DNA from: Desulfovibrio sp.
Lineage (GTDB): Bacteria > Desulfobacterota > Desulfovibrionia > Desulfovibrionales > Desulfovibrionaceae
DNA length: 64,000 bases
Direction: 5' to 3'
Assembly: GCA_022839785.1 (NCBI GenBank)
Contig: JALHJW010000001.1
Coordinates: 310,001-374,000, forward strand
Positions 8,661 to 18,859 of this stretch are shown here, in pieces; the stretch's first letter is position 1, and the number at the start of each line of letters is the position of its first letter. The notes under the pieces are model-generated. The model did not search any database, was not told where the DNA came from, and worked only from the letters and a program-made list of their open reading frames with translations. The position numbers and the translations under genes are program-made.

Positions 8661-11012
8661 TCAGAGCATGCTCACCGGATCGAGATCCAAGGCCACGCGC
8701 AGATCCGCCCCGCGCGGCACGAGCCCGCGCGCGCGCACGTAAAGTTCCCGAATGGGCAGCCAGGACTGCGCCTTGACCAGGCACTGGAAGCGCTTGCGGC
8801 CGTGCAGTTGGGCCAGGGGGGCCGGGGCCGGGCCGAGCAGCCGCAGTCCTTTTTCCCGCGCCAGCTCGGCCAGGGCGCGGGAGAATCCGGCCATCAGTTC
8901 GGGACCGTCCGCGTCCTCCGCCGGGAAGGAGAAGCGCAGCAGCCCCAGACGCGCGAACGGCGGATAGCCGTAGCGTCGCCGCAACTCCACCTCGCGGGCG
9001 TAAAAGCCCTCGTAGTCTCCCTCAAGCACGAATTTCCAGAACGGATGGGCGGGGCTGCGCGTCTGCACGAGCACCGAGCCGGGCCGCTCGCCGCGTCCGG
9101 CGCGGCCCGCCACCTGCGTGAGGAGTTGGAAGGTCCGCTCCGTGGCGCGGTAGTCGGGCAGGTTCAGCCCCCGGTCGGCCTCGGCCACCACCACCAGGGT
9201 CACGCCGGGAAAATGGTGCCCCTTGGAGAGCATCTGCGTGCCCACCATGACCTGGGCGCGCCCGGCCGCGAAGTCGGACAGGATCGCCTCCATGCGTTCG
9301 CGGCGGCGGGCCGCGTCGCGGTCCAGACGCACGACCGCGGTGTCCGGGGGCAGGAGATCGGCGAGCCTCTCCTCAAGCTGCTCCGTGCCCTCGCCGAGCG
9401 GCAAAAATCCGGTCTGGCCGCAGGCGGCGCAGGGCGAGGGAAAGGGCACGGACAGGCCGCAGTAGTGGCAGACCAGCCGTCCGCGCGCCTTGTGCCAGGT
9501 GAAGGCCACGCGGCATTCCGGACAGGAGACGGCCGCCTCGCAGGACAGGCAGTACATGACCGGCGCCCAGCCGCGCCGGTTGAGCATGATCACGGCCTGG
9601 TCCCCGGCGGCCACCGTCTCGTGCAGCCGCTCCACCACGGCCGGGGCGAAGGGGCCGTCCGAGGGCGCAAGGCCCGAGACGTCCACGAGCTCCATGGCGG
9701 GCATTCCCCCCGCGCCCACGCGGCGGCCCAGGCGGTGCAGGGGCATGCCCCCCGAGGATGCGGCATGAAAGGTCTTCACGTCCGGCGTGGCCGAGCCGAG
9801 GAGCAGCATCCCCCCCGCCTCCTGCGCCCGGAACCAGGCCACCTCCTTGGCCTGATAGACCAGCCGCTCGTCCTGCTTGAAGGACTCGTCGTGCTCCTCG
9901 TCGAGGATGATCAGCCCAGGGTCGCGCAGGGGCAGGAAGAGCGCCGAGCGCGTGCCCACCACGAGGCGCGGGCCGGGTCCGCCCGCCTCGCGGAAGACCG
10001 TCTCGCGCCTGCCCGGCGGCAGGTAGCCGTGGGACAGCTCCACCTGCGCCCCGGGCAGCGCGCCGCGCGCCGCGCGGAACAGGGCCAGGGACAGGGCCAC
10101 CTCGGGTGCGAGAAGCAGGGCCGACCGGCCCTGGGCCAGGCACTCGCGCACGAGCCGGAGGTACACGTAGGTCTTGCCGCTGCCCGTGACGCCGTAAAGC
10201 AGCCGCGTCCCGCCTTGGCGCGCGGCCAGGGCCTCGGTCAGCCCCGCCAGGGCCTCGGACTGCTCCGGGGTGGGCGTGAGGCTGTCGAGCCAGGACGCCT
10301 CCGGCTCCAGCGTCCTGTGCGCCGCGTCGTCCGGCCACGGCCCCACGGCGGCCAAACCCCGCTCCTCCAGGGTGCGCAGGGCGGGTTCGTGGCCCGGGCC
10401 CAGGGCGGCGGCAAGGTGTTCCCGGGAGCAGGGGCCGGAGTCGTAGAGATAGTCGAGGATGCGGGCCTGACGCACCGCACCGGGCCGCAGGGGCCAGGGC
10501 GGGTCGGCCAGCAGACGCACGCAGACGTCCGGTTCGCTGCGCGCGGCCGTCGCAAGCCGCCCCTCCTCCCAGGCCGCGGCCAGCGCGGCCAGCATCTGCG
10601 GTCCGGCCTCGGCCAGGTCGCGCGGCGTGAACGTGCGGCGGCGGCCCGCGCCCGGCACGGCCAGACGCGCGACGAACCGCACCTGGGCGCTGCGCAGCCC
10701 CTTGGGCAACAGTCCGTAGAGCACCTGCCCCACAGGTTCGGCCAGGCGCGCCGCAAGGCTCACGGCCATCCGCATCCAGCCCGGGCCGAGCAGCGGCTCG
10801 CGCTCCAGGGGCCAGAGCAGCGGCCGGGTCTGCACGCCCTCGGGCGGCCGTTCCTCGGGTCCCAGCACCACCACGGCGCGAAAGCCCCCGGACAGCGGGG
10901 CCACGGCCCGGCAGCCGGGCGCGAAGGCCGCGGCGGGCAGGTACGGCGGCAGCTCGTAGGTCAGGACGGCGAAGGGCGGGCTGGGTAGGGCGACCCGGAC
11001 GTAGACGGGCAT
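8661..11012 (-). CDS. priA: Primosomal protein N', replication restart helicase
   Basis: A 783-residue 3'-to-5' superfamily-2 helicase that reloads the replisome at stalled forks. The N-terminal DNA-binding part covers about residues 1-190. Walker A GVTGSGKT follows near residue 275, the DEEHDESFK box near 370, and paired zinc-binding Cys motifs (CLSCEAAVSCPEC, CHYCG, CAACG) near 495-540. The helicase C-terminal domain carries GTQMLSKGHHFPGVTLV. Length is normal. It is separated from galU by a terminator hairpin serving the galU operon. Confidence 0.96.
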   Translation of the reverse strand: MPVYVRVALPSPPFAVLTYELPPYLPAAAFAPGCRAVAPLSGGFRAVVVLGPEERPPEGVQTRPLLWPLEREPLLGPGWMRMAVSLAARLAEPVGQVLYGLLPKGLRSAQVRFVARLAVPGAGRRRTFTPRDLAEAGPQMLAALAAAWEEGRLATAARSEPDVCVRLLADPPWPLRPGAVRQARILDYLYDSGPCSREHLAAALGPGHEPALRTLEERGLAAVGPWPDDAAHRTLEPEASWLDSLTPTPEQSEALAGLTEALAARQGGTRLLYGVTGSGKTYVYLRLVRECLAQGRSALLLAPEVALSLALFRAARGALPGAQVELSHGYLPPGRRETVFREAGGPGPRLVVGTRSALFLPLRDPGLIILDEEHDESFKQDERLVYQAKEVAWFRAQEAGGMLLLGSATPDVKTFHAASSGGMPLHRLGRRVGAGGMPAMELVDVSGLAPSDGPFAPAVVERLHETVAAGDQAVIMLNRRGWAPVMYCLSCEAAVSCPECRVAFTWHKARGRLVCHYCGLSVPFPSPCAACGQTGFLPLGEGTEQLEERLADLLPPDTAVVRLDRDAARRRERMEAILSDFAAGRAQVMVGTQMLSKGHHFPGVTLVVVAEADRGLNLPDYRATERTFQLLTQVAGRAGRGERPGSVLVQTRSPAHPFWKFVLEGDYEGFYAREVELRRRYGYPPFARLGLLRFSFPAEDADGPELMAGFSRALAELAREKGLRLLGPAPAPLAQLHGRKRFQCLVKAQSWLPIRELYVRARGLVPRGADLRVALDLDPVSML

Positions 11013-11043
11013 GGCTCAGCGGACTCCGGGGCTGAAAACGGAC

Positions 11044-11084
11044 GCCCCCGCCCGCGCGGGCCGAAGCTCCGCGGGGGCGGGGGC
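11044..11084 (-). terminator. Intrinsic terminator downstream of galU
   Basis: An inverted repeat of 16-nt arms with one mismatch (11044-11059 and 11069-11084) lies 20 bp after the galU stop on the minus strand. It is followed in that direction by TCCGTTTTC. This is a typical GC-rich hairpin with a short U run, ending the cdaA-cdaR-glmM-galU transcript before priA. Confidence 0.65.
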
Positions 11085-11104
11085 AAGGATCGCTTCCGCG
11101 CGGT

Positions 11105-11977
<873 letters not shown>

Positions 11978-12067
11978 GGTGAACCCCTTTTTCGCGGTTC
12001 GTTTCGTGTCGGACTGTTGTCTCGTATGCTCCGCCGCCGGGCGCGTGCGCGTCCGGAGCAGTCTTCA

Positions 12068-13423
12068 TCAACGCAGATGCGCCTCGCAGACGCAGGCGAT
12101 GTCGCCCGCGAGCCGACGCACGAGTTCCTCGTCCTCGCCCTCCACCATGACCCGCACCTTGGGCTCGGTGCCGGAGTAGCGGAGCAGCACCCTGCCCTTG
12201 CCGCCAAGGCGCTTTTCGGCCTCGTCCACCGCCGTGAGCACCTGCGGGGCCTCTTCGAAGGGGACCTTGCGGGCCACGGCCACGTTGACGAGCACCTGGG
12301 GGAAGGGCTCCAGCAGATGCGACAGCTCGGAGAGCGGCTTCTGCTTGAGAGCCATTATACGCAGAAGCTGCAGGGCGGCAAGGATGCCATCCCCCGTGGT
12401 GGCGAAATTGATGAAGATGATGTGGCCGGACTGCTCGCCGCCCAGCACCGCCTTTTCGCGCCGCATGGCCTCGGCCACGTAGCGGTCGCCCACCTTGGTG
12501 CGCACCAGCCTGCCGCCGCGCTCCTGCATGAAGAGTTCGAGCGCCATGTTGCTCATGACCGTGGAGACCAGGACGCCCCCGTTCATCTCGCCGCGCTCCA
12601 TGAGGTCCTGCGCGCACAGGGCCATGATCTGGTCGCCGTCCAGGACCACGCCCTTCTCGTCCACCACGATCACGCGGTCCGCGTCGCCGTCCAGGGCGAT
12701 GCCGATGTCGGCCCCGATCTCGCGCACCTTGGCCGCCACCACCTCGGGATAGGTGGAGCCGCAGCGCTCGTTGATGTTCCTGCCCGTGGGCTCGCAGGCG
12801 ATCTTGACCACCTTGGCCCCGAGTTCCTCGAAGACCAGGGGCGCGACGCGGTATCCCGCGCCGTTGGCGCAGTCGAGGGCGATGGTCAGCCCCTCCAGGG
12901 AAAGCTCCTGGGGGAAGGCGTTCTTGAGGGCTACGATGTAGCGGCCCGAGGCGTCCACGATGCGGTGCGCCCGGCCCACGGACTCGGGCGGCGGATAGTC
13001 CCACTGGCTGCAGCCGTCCTCCAGGACCAGCCGGGCGATGCGGTCCTCCATCTCGTCGGGCAGCTTCATGCCTTTGGGGTCGAAGAATTTGATGCCGTTG
13101 TCGTGGTACGGGTTGTGCGAGGCCGAGATGACCACGCCCGCGGCGGCGCGCATGTTGCGCGTGAGAAACGAGATGGCGGGCGTGGGCAGGGGGCCGACCA
13201 GGAAGGCCTCCATGCCCGAGGCGCACAGGCCCGAGGTCAGGGCCGTCTCGAAGACGTAGCCCGAGAGCCGGGTGTCCTTGCCGATGATGACGCGGCTCTG
13301 CGCGGTCATGGACTTGAAGACCCGGCCCGCGGCCAGGCCGAGCCTGAGCGCGATCTCCGGAGTCATGGGCCAGTCGTTCACCCGGCCGCGCAGGCCGTCG
13401 GTGCCGAAAAGTCGCTTGGTCAT
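12068..13423 (-). CDS. glmM: Phosphoglucosamine mutase
   Basis: A 451-residue alpha-D-phosphohexomutase converting glucosamine-6-phosphate to the 1-phosphate for UDP-GlcNAc. The phosphoserine loop ISASHNP puts the active Ser at 102, as in E. coli GlmM. The Mg-binding loop ALDGDADRV is near residue 243, and the C-terminal phosphate-binding loop RYSGTEPKVRVMVEG is near 412. It starts 15 bp after the cdaR stop. In Firmicutes GlmM binds and inhibits the membrane cyclase CdaA, and the conserved order here suggests the same control may exist. Confidence 0.96.
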   Translation of the reverse strand: MTKRLFGTDGLRGRVNDWPMTPEIALRLGLAAGRVFKSMTAQSRVIIGKDTRLSGYVFETALTSGLCASGMEAFLVGPLPTPAISFLTRNMRAAAGVVISASHNPYHDNGIKFFDPKGMKLPDEMEDRIARLVLEDGCSQWDYPPPESVGRAHRIVDASGRYIVALKNAFPQELSLEGLTIALDCANGAGYRVAPLVFEELGAKVVKIACEPTGRNINERCGSTYPEVVAAKVREIGADIGIALDGDADRVIVVDEKGVVLDGDQIMALCAQDLMERGEMNGGVLVSTVMSNMALELFMQERGGRLVRTKVGDRYVAEAMRREKAVLGGEQSGHIIFINFATTGDGILAALQLLRIMALKQKPLSELSHLLEPFPQVLVNVAVARKVPFEEAPQVLTAVDEAEKRLGGKGRVLLRYSGTEPKVRVMVEGEDEELVRRLAGDIACVCEAHLR

Positions 13424-13438
13424 GAAGCAGCCTGCTCC

Positions 13439-14380
13439 TTATTGATGCAGTGAAAACAGCGAAACGCCGCGATCGGACTCCGCGCCCTTCTTCACGGTGA
13501 TACGCACCTTGTCCGGCCGCGCCTCGATGACCCGCGCCCAGCGCGGCAGATCGAAGGCCAGGGCGGCCTCGCGTTCGCCCGGGGAAAGGTCCGTGCCCGG
13601 GGCCAGCCGCACGGTCACGGCGTCCGAAATCCCGCCGTTTCTGGACAGGGACTCGGGAAACTCCATGTCGAGCCGCACCTCGGCGGGCTTGATGCTCACC
13701 CGGTCCGGCCCCTCGGGCGGCTGTACCTTGGCCCGCAGCCAGGCGCGCACCAGACGCGGCCCCATGACGTAGCGCACCGAGACCTGGGCCGGATCGGCCT
13801 CGGTGTTCTCGGGCAGACGCAGGGACGTGCGGCCCTCGATCTCCTCCGGCGCCTCGCCGCCCAGGGACAGGGGCTTGGCCTCCACGTGGCGCAGGCGGTC
13901 GAGCGCGCTCCTCGGTCCTTTGACCCGCACCTCGGCGGGCAGCGCCCGGACCTCCTTGATCTCCCAGCCGGGCCGCAGCTCCGCGGGTGCGGCGGGCCGC
14001 ACCGGCAGCGTCTTCTCCACCAGGGTGTCGGCCTGGATGATCAGACGCGCGGGCCTGATCTCCAGGGCCGTGATGGCGCGCGGGATGGGGATGTTGGAGC
14101 CGTCGAGGATGAGCACGTTCTCGCCCGCGCGCAGCCCGGACATATCCAGCATGTAGGCCAGCTCCGTGGGCCTGAGATTGCGGATCAGCCCCTGCGGCCC
14201 CCGGATGCGCACCTGCAGCTTGCCCTGCAGGCCGTCCATGACCACCAGTTCCTTGGGCGTGTTGGTGCTGACCACGTACACTTCCACCCACACCTCCACG
14301 CTCTCGCGGCCGGTGACGAGGTGCCAGGAAAGCAGGGCCAGGACCAGGGCCAGGGCCATGTACTGCCAGTTGCTGCGCAC
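13439..14380 (-). CDS. cdaR: YbbR-domain protein, likely CdaA regulator (CdaR)
   Basis: A 313-residue protein with one N-terminal membrane helix (WQYMALALVLALLSWHLV) and repeated beta-rich YbbR-type domains over about residues 30-300, expected in the periplasm. YbbR proteins encoded with CdaA modulate diadenylate cyclase activity in Gram-positive bacteria. The start lies 3 bp after the cdaA stop and its stop is 15 bp before glmM, so translational coupling is likely. The family call rests on the membrane anchor, domain pattern and operon position rather than on catalytic motifs. Confidence 0.85.
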   Translation of the reverse strand: MRSNWQYMALALVLALLSWHLVTGRESVEVWVEVYVVSTNTPKELVVMDGLQGKLQVRIRGPQGLIRNLRPTELAYMLDMSGLRAGENVLILDGSNIPIPRAITALEIRPARLIIQADTLVEKTLPVRPAAPAELRPGWEIKEVRALPAEVRVKGPRSALDRLRHVEAKPLSLGGEAPEEIEGRTSLRLPENTEADPAQVSVRYVMGPRLVRAWLRAKVQPPEGPDRVSIKPAEVRLDMEFPESLSRNGGISDAVTVRLAPGTDLSPGEREAALAFDLPRWARVIEARPDKVRITVKKGAESDRGVSLFSLHQ

Positions 14381-14383
14381 GGC

Positions 14384-15127
14384 CTAGCTCTCCAGCGCTT
14401 CCTTGACCTTGCCGGACAGCGCCGCCTCGGTCAGGCCGTAGTAGATGCGCCCGTCGCGCACCAGCGAAATCTCGCCCCGCTCCTCGCTGACCACCAGGAC
14501 CACCGCGTCGCTCTCCTCGGACAGGCCGATGGCCGCGCGGTGGCGCGTGCCGAAGGCCGTGGAGAGCTTGGCGTCGTGCGTCAGGGGCAGGATGCAGCTC
14601 GCCGCCGCGATACGGTCGCCCTTGATGATCACCGCGCCGTCGTGCAGCGGCGTGTTGTGGTGGAAGATGGTCTGCAGCAGTTCCGCCGAAACCTGCGCGT
14701 TCACGGACACGCCCTTCTCGATGAACTCGCCCAGTGGCACCCTCTTTTCGAAGACCACCAGCGCGCCGGTGCGCGTCTTGGCCATGGCCGTCAGGGCCTG
14801 CAGGACCTCGTTCAGCGTCTCCTCGCCCACCCGCTTGGTGAACCAGAAGCGCAGCTCGCCGATGTTGGAGAGGGCTTTGCGGATGTCCGCCTGGAAAAGG
14901 ATGATGATCACCAGGAAGATGGAGCCCAGGAAGTTCGCCAGAAACCAGTTGAGCGTGTAGAGCCCCACCTCGCCCGAGAGCCAGTAGAGGCCGAGCACGA
15001 GGATGAGGCCGGAGATCACCGGCACCGCCCGCGTGCCCTTGAAGAGCAGGATCAGGCGATAGTAAACCAGGGCCACGAGGCCGATGTCGAGGATTTCCCG
15101 CCAGGTGATTTGCAGCGCGCTGAACAT
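14384..15127 (-). CDS. cdaA: Membrane diadenylate cyclase CdaA
   Basis: A 247-residue enzyme that condenses two ATP to cyclic di-AMP at the inner membrane. Three hydrophobic helices occupy about residues 12-80, followed by the DisA_N catalytic domain. The signatures LHDGAVII (about 161-168) and GTRHRAAIG (193-201) carry the DGA and RHR active-site residues. The start at ATG 15127 gives the usual CdaA length; its Shine-Dalgarno is weak. It heads the cdaA-cdaR-glmM operon. Confidence 0.95.
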   Translation of the reverse strand: MFSALQITWREILDIGLVALVYYRLILLFKGTRAVPVISGLILVLGLYWLSGEVGLYTLNWFLANFLGSIFLVIIILFQADIRKALSNIGELRFWFTKRVGEETLNEVLQALTAMAKTRTGALVVFEKRVPLGEFIEKGVSVNAQVSAELLQTIFHHNTPLHDGAVIIKGDRIAAASCILPLTHDAKLSTAFGTRHRAAIGLSEESDAVVLVVSEERGEISLVRDGRIYYGLTEAALSGKVKEALES

Positions 15128-15406
15128 CTGCGGGCACAGGACCCCGCCGCAGGATTGGGACCGCGCGGCGGCCCTGCGGCCCCGCGCCGCGTCCTCGCGG
15201 CATCTGAATACCGTACCCCTCCCCGCGGACAATGGCAAGACGGCGGCAGGCCCGGCCGGAAAAAGAGGCGGGCGCGGGACAGTCGCCGCCTCGGCGCGCC
15301 CCCGCTCCCGTCCGCCTTGACTCCCCGGGGCGAGAGGTCTACCAGGGTTCCCTGCCTGCCCGCGCCGGGCGACCCGGCCGACTCTCTGCAGGCGCACGAG
15401 CGCCCC

Positions 15407-16573
15407 ATGCCCAACTTTCTGCTGCTGACCCTGCTGACCGCCTTCCCGGCCCTGTCCACGGACATGTACCTGCCCGCCCTGCCCCATCTGCAGGAGGCGT
15501 GGGGAATCAGCCTGATCCAGGCCAACGCCTCCCTGGCCGCCTTCTTCGCCTGTTTCAGCTTCTTCCTGCTGGTGCACGGTCCGCTCTCGGACCGCATCGG
15601 CCGCAGGCCGGTGCTCATCTGCGGCGTCTCCCTGTACATCGTGGGATCGCTGCTCTGCGCGGCGTCCGGCTCCATCGGCTGGTTGGTGGGGGCCAGACTC
15701 GTGCAGGCCACGGGCGCGGCCGCGGCCTCGTCCCTGGCCATGGCCCTGGCCAAGGACCTCTACCAGGGCGTGAAGCGGCAGAAGGTGCTGGCCTACATGG
15801 GCGTGCTCATCCCGCTGTGCCCCATGGTCGCGCCCATGCTCGGCGGCTGGATGATGGCCTTCGCCTCCTGGCGCTGGATATTCATCTGCCAGGGCGTGGC
15901 TGCCCTGGCCGCGCTGTACGGCTCGGTACGGCTGAAGGAGCCGTCCGCGGAGCGGACCTCGGGAGGAGTGCGGGCCGTGGCGGGCCGCTATCTGGTGGTG
16001 GCGCGGAACCGGCGTTTCCTGACCTACGTCTTCGCCTTCTCCTTCATGGGCATCGGCTTCTTCGCCTTCATCGCGGGCTCGCCGGACATCTACATCCGGG
16101 GCTTTGGCGTGAGCGAGCAGTCCTACGGCCTGTACTTCGGCCTCAACGCCTTGGGCATGATGGCGGGCTCGCTCTTCTGCTCGCGGCTGTGCGTGGGCTA
16201 TTCCCCGGCGGGCATCCTGCGCGTCTCGCTGCTCGGCCTGGCGGTTTCGGGCGCGGTCATGTTCCTGGCCGCCAGCCCCGTGCCCCTGTCGTTCACTCTG
16301 CCCATGCTGGCCTCGACTTTCTTTTTGGGCATGAGCCGCCCGGTGAGCACCCATCTGGTGCTCGAACAGGTGGAGACGGACGTGGGTGCGGCCTCCTCGG
16401 TGCTGACCTTCAGCCTGTACATGAGCGGCGCGCTGGCCATGGCCTTCATCTCCCTGGACTGGGCGTCCAAGCCCCTGGTCATCGCCTGCATGGCCGTCCT
16501 GGGCGGCCTCGTGCCCCTGATCCTAATGCTGTTGCTGGGCCGCCGGGCGCGGAGGGGCGGCGGGGCCGCCTAG
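15407..16573 (+). CDS. MFS drug-resistance transporter, Bcr/CflA type
   Basis: A 388-residue inner-membrane major-facilitator protein with about 12 hydrophobic segments. The N-terminus (TAFPALSTDMYLPALPHLQEAW) is the characteristic Bcr/CflA motif, and the cytoplasmic loop GPLSDRIGRRPVL is the MFS motif A. Such proteins export bicyclomycin, sulfonamides or small peptides by proton antiport; the substrate here is unknown. It is divergent from cdaA and its stop overlaps the convergent thioesterase stop by 4 bp. Confidence 0.88.
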   Translation: MPNFLLLTLLTAFPALSTDMYLPALPHLQEAWGISLIQANASLAAFFACFSFFLLVHGPLSDRIGRRPVLICGVSLYIVGSLLCAASGSIGWLVGARLVQATGAAAASSLAMALAKDLYQGVKRQKVLAYMGVLIPLCPMVAPMLGGWMMAFASWRWIFICQGVAALAALYGSVRLKEPSAERTSGGVRAVAGRYLVVARNRRFLTYVFAFSFMGIGFFAFIAGSPDIYIRGFGVSEQSYGLYFGLNALGMMAGSLFCSRLCVGYSPAGILRVSLLGLAVSGAVMFLAASPVPLSFTLPMLASTFFLGMSRPVSTHLVLEQVETDVGAASSVLTFSLYMSGALAMAFISLDWASKPLVIACMAVLGGLVPLILMLLLGRRARRGGGAA

Positions 16574-16989
16574 GCCTTCCGGATGTTGTAGACGCCCCGC
16601 CCCTCGGCCACGGCCACGTCCGGGTTCTCCACCGAAAAGATGGTCACGGCGCTGTTGCCCACGCGGTTGCCCAGCAGCTTGACCTCGGCCACGGCGACGA
16701 GGTCCGCGGGCGGCGCGGGCCGGAGGTAGTCCACGCGCAGGTCTATGGTGGCCACGCGGTCGTTGACCTCGCACGAGGCCCAGACCGCGGTGCCGCCGCA
16801 GGTGTCGATGAGCGTGGAGATGATCCCGCCGTGCAGCGCGGGCCGCCGGGGATCGCCGATGAACTCCGGCCTGTAGGGCAGCCGGATGCGCGCATGCCCG
16901 GGCCGCGCCTCCTCCAGGACCATGCCCAGGAACAGGTCGAAGGGAATCTTCTTCTCGATCACGTCCTTGATGTCCGCGAATGCCGTCAT
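16570..16989 (-). CDS. PaaI-family hotdog-fold thioesterase
   Basis: A 139-residue acyl-CoA thioesterase-like protein. The hotdog-fold core RPALHGGIISTLIDTCGGTAVWA (shown in parts: LHGGIIST, DTCGG) sits at residues about 52-75, with YLRPAPP near 89. ATG 16989 is chosen for the strong AAGGAGAGGG ribosome site; an upstream in-frame start would add 33 residues with no family match. The substrate is unknown. It is divergent from the DMT transporter gene. Confidence 0.85.
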   Translation of the reverse strand: MTAFADIKDVIEKKIPFDLFLGMVLEEARPGHARIRLPYRPEFIGDPRRPALHGGIISTLIDTCGGTAVWASCEVNDRVATIDLRVDYLRPAPPADLVAVAEVKLLGNRVGNSAVTIFSVENPDVAVAEGRGVYNIRKA

Positions 16990-17143
16990 TGCCCTCTCCT
17001 TGCAGCCGAAGCGCGCGGCGGGATCGGCGCGCGCTTCCCGTTCGTAGGAAAAAACGCCGCCCATCACAAGGAGCCCCGGCGCGGCCACCCGCGCTTTGAC
17101 AAAACAGGGCGCATGGCCTACCTGCCCGGCTCAAGAGGTCCGG

Positions 17144-18076
17144 ATGCGCATCATCGTGATCGGCATGCTCGCCGCGTTGTTCTTCAGCTCCACCTTCGTG
17201 CTCAACCGGGCCATGAGCCTTGAGGGCGGGCACTGGGTATGGTCCGCCAGCCTGCGCTACTTCTGGATGACGCTGTTCATGCTCGGCGGCTTTCTCGCGC
17301 TGCGGCCGCGGCGGCTCGGCGGCATGCTGCGGCTCTTCGCGGCGCACTGGGCCTTCTGGCTGCTCGCGGGCAGCGTGGGCTTCGGCACGTTCTACGCCCT
17401 GATCACCTTCAGCGCGTCCTATGCGCCCGGCTGGGTCGTGGCCACCACCTGGCAGACCACCATCCTGGCCACCCCCCTGGTCCTGCTGCTCTTCGGCCGC
17501 AAGGTGCCGCTGCGGGCCATGCTCCTCACCGGCGTCATCTTCCTGGGCGTGCTGCTGGTCAACTACGAACAGAGCGGGGCGCGGTCCTGGACGGAAATCC
17601 TTTTGGGCGCGCTCCCGGTCCTGGCCGCGGCCTTCGCCTACCCCTTCGGGAACCAGCTCGTCTGGGAGGCGGGCCAGGGCGGGCGGGGGCGGGTCCCGGC
17701 CATCGCCAGCCCGCTCATGGCGGACGCCTTCTGCCGGGTCTTCCTCATGACCCTGGGCTCGCTGCCGCTCTGGCTCCTGCTGCTCCTGACCGTCTCGCCG
17801 CCCCCGCCATCCCAGGGGCAGCTCCTCAACACGGCCCTCGTCGCGGCGCTCTCAGGCATCGCCGCCACCAGCCTCTTCCTCTACGCGCGCAACCTGGCCC
17901 GCTCCGCGGCGGAACTGGCGGCCGTGGACTGCACGCAGTCCATGGAAGTCGTCTTCTGCCTGGCCGGGGAAGCGCTCCTGCTGGGCGGAGCGCTGCCCGG
18001 AGCCGCGGGCTGGGCCGGGCTCGGGCTGACCATCGCCGGGCTGGTTCTCTACATCAGGGTGCAGAACGTTCGCTGA
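17144..18076 (+). CDS. DMT-superfamily transporter (EmrE/EamA-like)
   Basis: A 310-residue membrane protein with about ten hydrophobic helices, starting MRIIVIGMLAALFFSSTFVLNRAMS. The two-repeat topology and the motif around SAELAAVDCTQSMEVVF near residue 260 fit the ten-helix EmrE-like branch of the drug/metabolite transporter superfamily. ATG 17144 follows AAGAGG at a normal distance. No substrate can be assigned. Confidence 0.78.
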   Translation: MRIIVIGMLAALFFSSTFVLNRAMSLEGGHWVWSASLRYFWMTLFMLGGFLALRPRRLGGMLRLFAAHWAFWLLAGSVGFGTFYALITFSASYAPGWVVATTWQTTILATPLVLLLFGRKVPLRAMLLTGVIFLGVLLVNYEQSGARSWTEILLGALPVLAAAFAYPFGNQLVWEAGQGGRGRVPAIASPLMADAFCRVFLMTLGSLPLWLLLLLTVSPPPPSQGQLLNTALVAALSGIAATSLFLYARNLARSAAELAAVDCTQSMEVVFCLAGEALLLGGALPGAAGWAGLGLTIAGLVLYIRVQNVR

Positions 18077-18279
18077 GGCGGACGCCGGGCGGACTTGCCC
18101 CGCACCGCCGACCGGCGTATGGTGCGCCCCTGTCGGCAGTCCACCCAGGCGTCGCCGCCCCGGATGGGGCGCTAAACCTGCCATTTCTCCCTTTCCCCCG
18201 ACACCTTGTCCGCGTGCCGGGTCGGAAGACGGCGACCACCGACACTCCCATCGAGAAGGCGCGCGAGCGAGGATTCGTC

Positions 18280-18813
18280 ATGTCCAGAACTCCCTATGCC
18301 TTTGCCGTGAACGACATCTCCGTCCTGGCGCGCGGCCTGTGCCGCGGCATCGAGGAGCTGGGCCGCACGCCCGGCCACGTGGAGATGCTGAACCTGCTCG
18401 CCCGGGCGGGCGGTTTCCGCAACTTCCAGCACCTGCGTGCCCGGGGCGAAGCGCACGCGGCCCCTGAAACGCCCGCATCCCCGCCTGTCGAGGGCGATGG
18501 CAAACTGGTGAGGAAACTCGCGGGCTATTTCGACAACGAGGGACGCCTGACCCGCTGGCCCGGCAAGCACACGCACCGCGCGCTGTGCATGTGGGCCGTC
18601 TGGTCCGCCGTCCCGGCCCGCGAGGCGCTGGACGAGCGCGGGATCAGCCGGCTTCTGGAAACGCGCCACTGCTTCGGCGACGCCGCGCTGCTACGGCGCT
18701 GGCTCGTGGACAACGGCATGGTCGAGCGCACCCCGGACGGCCGCGAATACCGCCGCATCGAGAAGCGTCCGCCGTCCGAGGCCCTGGCCCTGCTGGAGCG
18801 CCTGCGCGGCTAG
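18280..18813 (+). CDS. DUF2087-domain protein
   Basis: A 177-residue cytosolic protein. The C-terminal about 95 residues match DUF2087: GYFDNEGRLTRWPGK, then LLETRHCFGDAALLRRWLVD and a terminal NGMVERTPDGREYRRIE, a winged-helix-like block often fused to transcription regulators. The N-terminal part (about residues 10-55, LARGLCRGIEELGRTPGHVEML and AGGFRNFQHLRA) is helical and unassigned. GAGG lies 7 nt before the ATG at 18280. It may be a DNA-binding protein; no partner is evident. Confidence 0.72.
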   Translation: MSRTPYAFAVNDISVLARGLCRGIEELGRTPGHVEMLNLLARAGGFRNFQHLRARGEAHAAPETPASPPVEGDGKLVRKLAGYFDNEGRLTRWPGKHTHRALCMWAVWSAVPAREALDERGISRLLETRHCFGDAALLRRWLVDNGMVERTPDGREYRRIEKRPPSEALALLERLRG

Positions 18814-18832
18814 CGTTCCCATGAAAACGACA

Positions 18833-18858
18833 GGGCGGCCGGAGCGATCCGGCCGCCC
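18833..18858. terminator. Bidirectional hairpin between convergent genes
   Basis: A perfect 10-bp inverted repeat with a 6-nt loop (18833-18842 and 18849-18858) fills the short gap between the DUF2087 gene and the convergent M15 peptidase gene. The U runs are short, so termination strength is uncertain. Confidence 0.5.
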
Positions 18859-18859
18859 G

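Noticed and set aside
8325..10988. Very long open frame on the plus strand opposite priA
   Set aside because: Low-complexity His/Gly/Arg/Gln composition from GC-rich antisense reading; the opposite strand is clearly priA.
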